Positions 43,069-43,990 of a DNA stretch of 43,990 nucleotides are shown in pieces. Origin of the DNA: Lentimicrobium sp. L6 (GTDB lineage: Bacteria > Bacteroidota > Bacteroidia > Bacteroidales > UBA12170); the NCBI RefSeq assembly GCF_013166655.1, contig NZ_JABKCA010000048.1:1-43990 (forward strand), given 5' to 3'. Each line of letters begins with the position of its first letter. Position 1 is the stretch's first letter. The notes below the pieces were generated by a model. It saw nothing but the letters and a program-made list of their open reading frames with translations. It was not told the origin of the DNA and searched no databases. A program made the position numbers and the translations under genes.

Positions 43069-43764
43069 ATGAGAAAATTATTATTCACTCTATTGATAGG
43101 ATTAATGGCCCATGGCTTATTTGCGCAGAAGTTTTATACTACCTCTGGCGGGGAGCTCATTTTATCCCTCGCCGAAATTAATTCTGGGGACGCGCCTACT
43201 CCACAAAATATAGTTCGTTTTTCACCATGGTTTAATGTTCAGAGCCTCGGAAATGTAGATTTTGGTGACCATGCCGGAATGTTTTTCGGATTGAATGTTA
43301 GAAATGTTGGTTTTATTGCCAAAGATAATTCCACACAAGTGAAAAAGAAATATCGTGTATACGATTTAGGTATTCCTGTTGGATTTAAGTTAGGAAATAT
43401 GGATTCGTTCTTTGTTTATGGAGGATATGAATTCGAATTGCCATTTAACTATAAAGAGAAGACTTTCGAAAATGAAGTAAAAACAGGGAAGTTTAATGTA
43501 TGGTTTAGTGATAGAGTCCCTACTTATTATCATTCGGTATTTGTAGGATTTCAGTTTCCCTACGGAGCTAATCTAAAATTCAAATATTACCTTACTCCAT
43601 TTCATAATGCCGATTTTGTAGAGAAAATAGATGGTGTAGATGTAAAGCCTTATGAAAACTTTGAAACTAATGTTTTCTATTTGGCATTAAGTTTTACCAT
43701 GTTTAGAAATAGTAAGGTTTATTATAAGAGTTCAAATAGTCATAGGGTGGTTGTGGAGTATTAA
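43069..43764 (+). CDS. Putative outer-membrane beta-barrel protein
   Basis: A 231-aa exported protein with a clear signal peptide (MRKLLFTLLIGLMAHGLFAQ, residues 1-20). The rest alternates hydrophobic and polar residues with many aromatics (YDLGIPVGFKLGNMDSFFVY; YHSVFVGFQFPYGANLKFKY) and ends in Tyr (VVVEY), which suits a small outer-membrane barrel. The 16-residue N-terminal extension of the longer frame has no signal character and overlaps the promoter, so ATG 43069 is used. I do not recognise a specific family. It stands alone between the ATL gene and a T9SS cargo, with its own terminator. Confidence 0.7.
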   Translation: MRKLLFTLLIGLMAHGLFAQKFYTTSGGELILSLAEINSGDAPTPQNIVRFSPWFNVQSLGNVDFGDHAGMFFGLNVRNVGFIAKDNSTQVKKKYRVYDLGIPVGFKLGNMDSFFVYGGYEFELPFNYKEKTFENEVKTGKFNVWFSDRVPTYYHSVFVGFQFPYGANLKFKYYLTPFHNADFVEKIDGVDVKPYENFETNVFYLALSFTMFRNSKVYYKSSNSHRVVVEY

Positions 43765-43845
43765 TCCTTGAAACGGCTATAGAGAAAGCTTCAATTCCTT
43801 TGGGATACAATTCCTGTTGGTGCTATAACAAGTTTCAGTTAAATA

Positions 43846-43886
43846 AAAGCCTTACTAGTCATACTAATAAGGCTTTGAGTTTTTTT
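43846..43886. terminator. Bidirectional terminator
   Basis: AAAGCCTTACTAGT (43846-43859) pairs with ACTAATAAGGCTTT (43863-43876) around a CAT loop, with one mismatch. On the plus strand GAG and seven T follow. On the minus strand the stem is followed by an AT-rich run. It lies between convergent genes, so it probably serves both. Confidence 0.82.
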
Positions 43887-43904
43887 GAGATATTGATTGA
43901 TAGA

Positions 43905-43990
43905 TTATTTTAATACCACCATTTTTTTAGAATCGGCCACTTGTCCATCTATTTTAATGGTGTACAGATAGATTCCATTTTCTAAATCGA
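43905..43990 (-). CDS. C-terminal end of a T9SS cargo protein (partial)
   Basis: The last 28 codons of a gene that enters from the right edge. On the minus strand it reads DLENGIYLYTIKIDG, then SKKMVVLK and a TAA stop at 43907-43905. GIYLYTI-type sequence followed by a basic end is the last part of a T9SS type A sorting domain. Nothing can be said of the rest, which lies outside the window. Confidence 0.8.
   Translation of the reverse strand, partial: DLENGIYLYTIKIDGQVADSKKMVVLK

Noticed and set aside
1-43990. CRISPR array, tRNA, rRNA, prophage or complete IS element
   Set aside because: Scanned for regular spaced repeats, cloverleaf-type sequence and transposase or phage gene motifs; none was convincing.

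Overview
The window looks like chromosomal DNA of a member of the Bacteroidota. Four things in the sequence point there. Gene starts are preceded by the phylum's -7 element TAnnTTTG, sometimes with a -33 TTG. Several secreted proteins end in type IX secretion (T9SS) sorting domains. Outer-membrane proteins end in Phe or Tyr. Gene neighbourhoods such as coaX-OMP-TPR-lptC-CNNM and rsfS-ftsH-LUD-cdsA-psd are ones I recall from that phylum. The DNA is AT-rich. I cannot place it below phylum with confidence. I saw no rRNA, tRNA, CRISPR array, complete IS element or phage gene.

Layout. 1-5.2 kb: envelope genes kdsD (Kdo pathway), a DUF5686-type outer-membrane protein and lptB (LPS export), separated by long gene-free stretches full of degenerate repeats. 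5.9-9.5 kb: a 1107-aa multidomain T9SS cargo followed by a 75-aa exported protein with a PID-CTERM-like tail. 9.7-12.1 kb (minus): a GT2-like glycosyltransferase and purB. 12.5-17.7 kb (plus): a tight five-gene run, coaX, outer-membrane protein, TPR protein, lptC and a CNNM/CBS/CorC membrane protein. 17.9-19.4 kb (minus): prfB, which needs a +1 programmed frameshift, overlapping recX. 19.6-24.8 kb: nadB, then on the minus strand a FadL-like protein, an aldose-1-epimerase-like protein and a decayed T9SS cargo pseudogene. 25.0-29.4 kb (plus): DUF4956 membrane protein, VTC/polyphosphate-polymerase-like tunnel enzyme and CotH-kinase lipoprotein with a beta-helix. 29.4-33.5 kb (minus): an AlbA/Schlafen-like protein, DUF493, a two-gene ABC exporter, yaaA and an unlisted 55-aa membrane protein. 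33.6-38.2 kb (minus): rsfS, ftsH, a LUD protein, cdsA and psd. 38.6-43.8 kb (plus): a fused 2-oxoacid dehydrogenase E1, flavodoxin, a small exported helical protein, trmB overlapping an alkyltransferase-like gene, and a beta-barrel-like protein. The window ends inside another T9SS cargo on the minus strand.

Most genes are housekeeping or envelope functions: LPS precursor and export (kdsD, lptB, lptC), phospholipid synthesis (cdsA, psd), membrane proteolysis (ftsH) and outer-membrane proteins. The best candidate for a poorly described system is the translationally coupled DUF4956-VTC-CotH operon. I read it as a membrane-anchored polyphosphate-like polymerase paired with an exported protein kinase. 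Other points are the coupled micro-gene after yaaA, the PID-CTERM-like protein beside a T9SS cargo, an inverted repeat at the rsfS-ftsH promoter, and the recurring 'phrase' repeats in the intergenic DNA.
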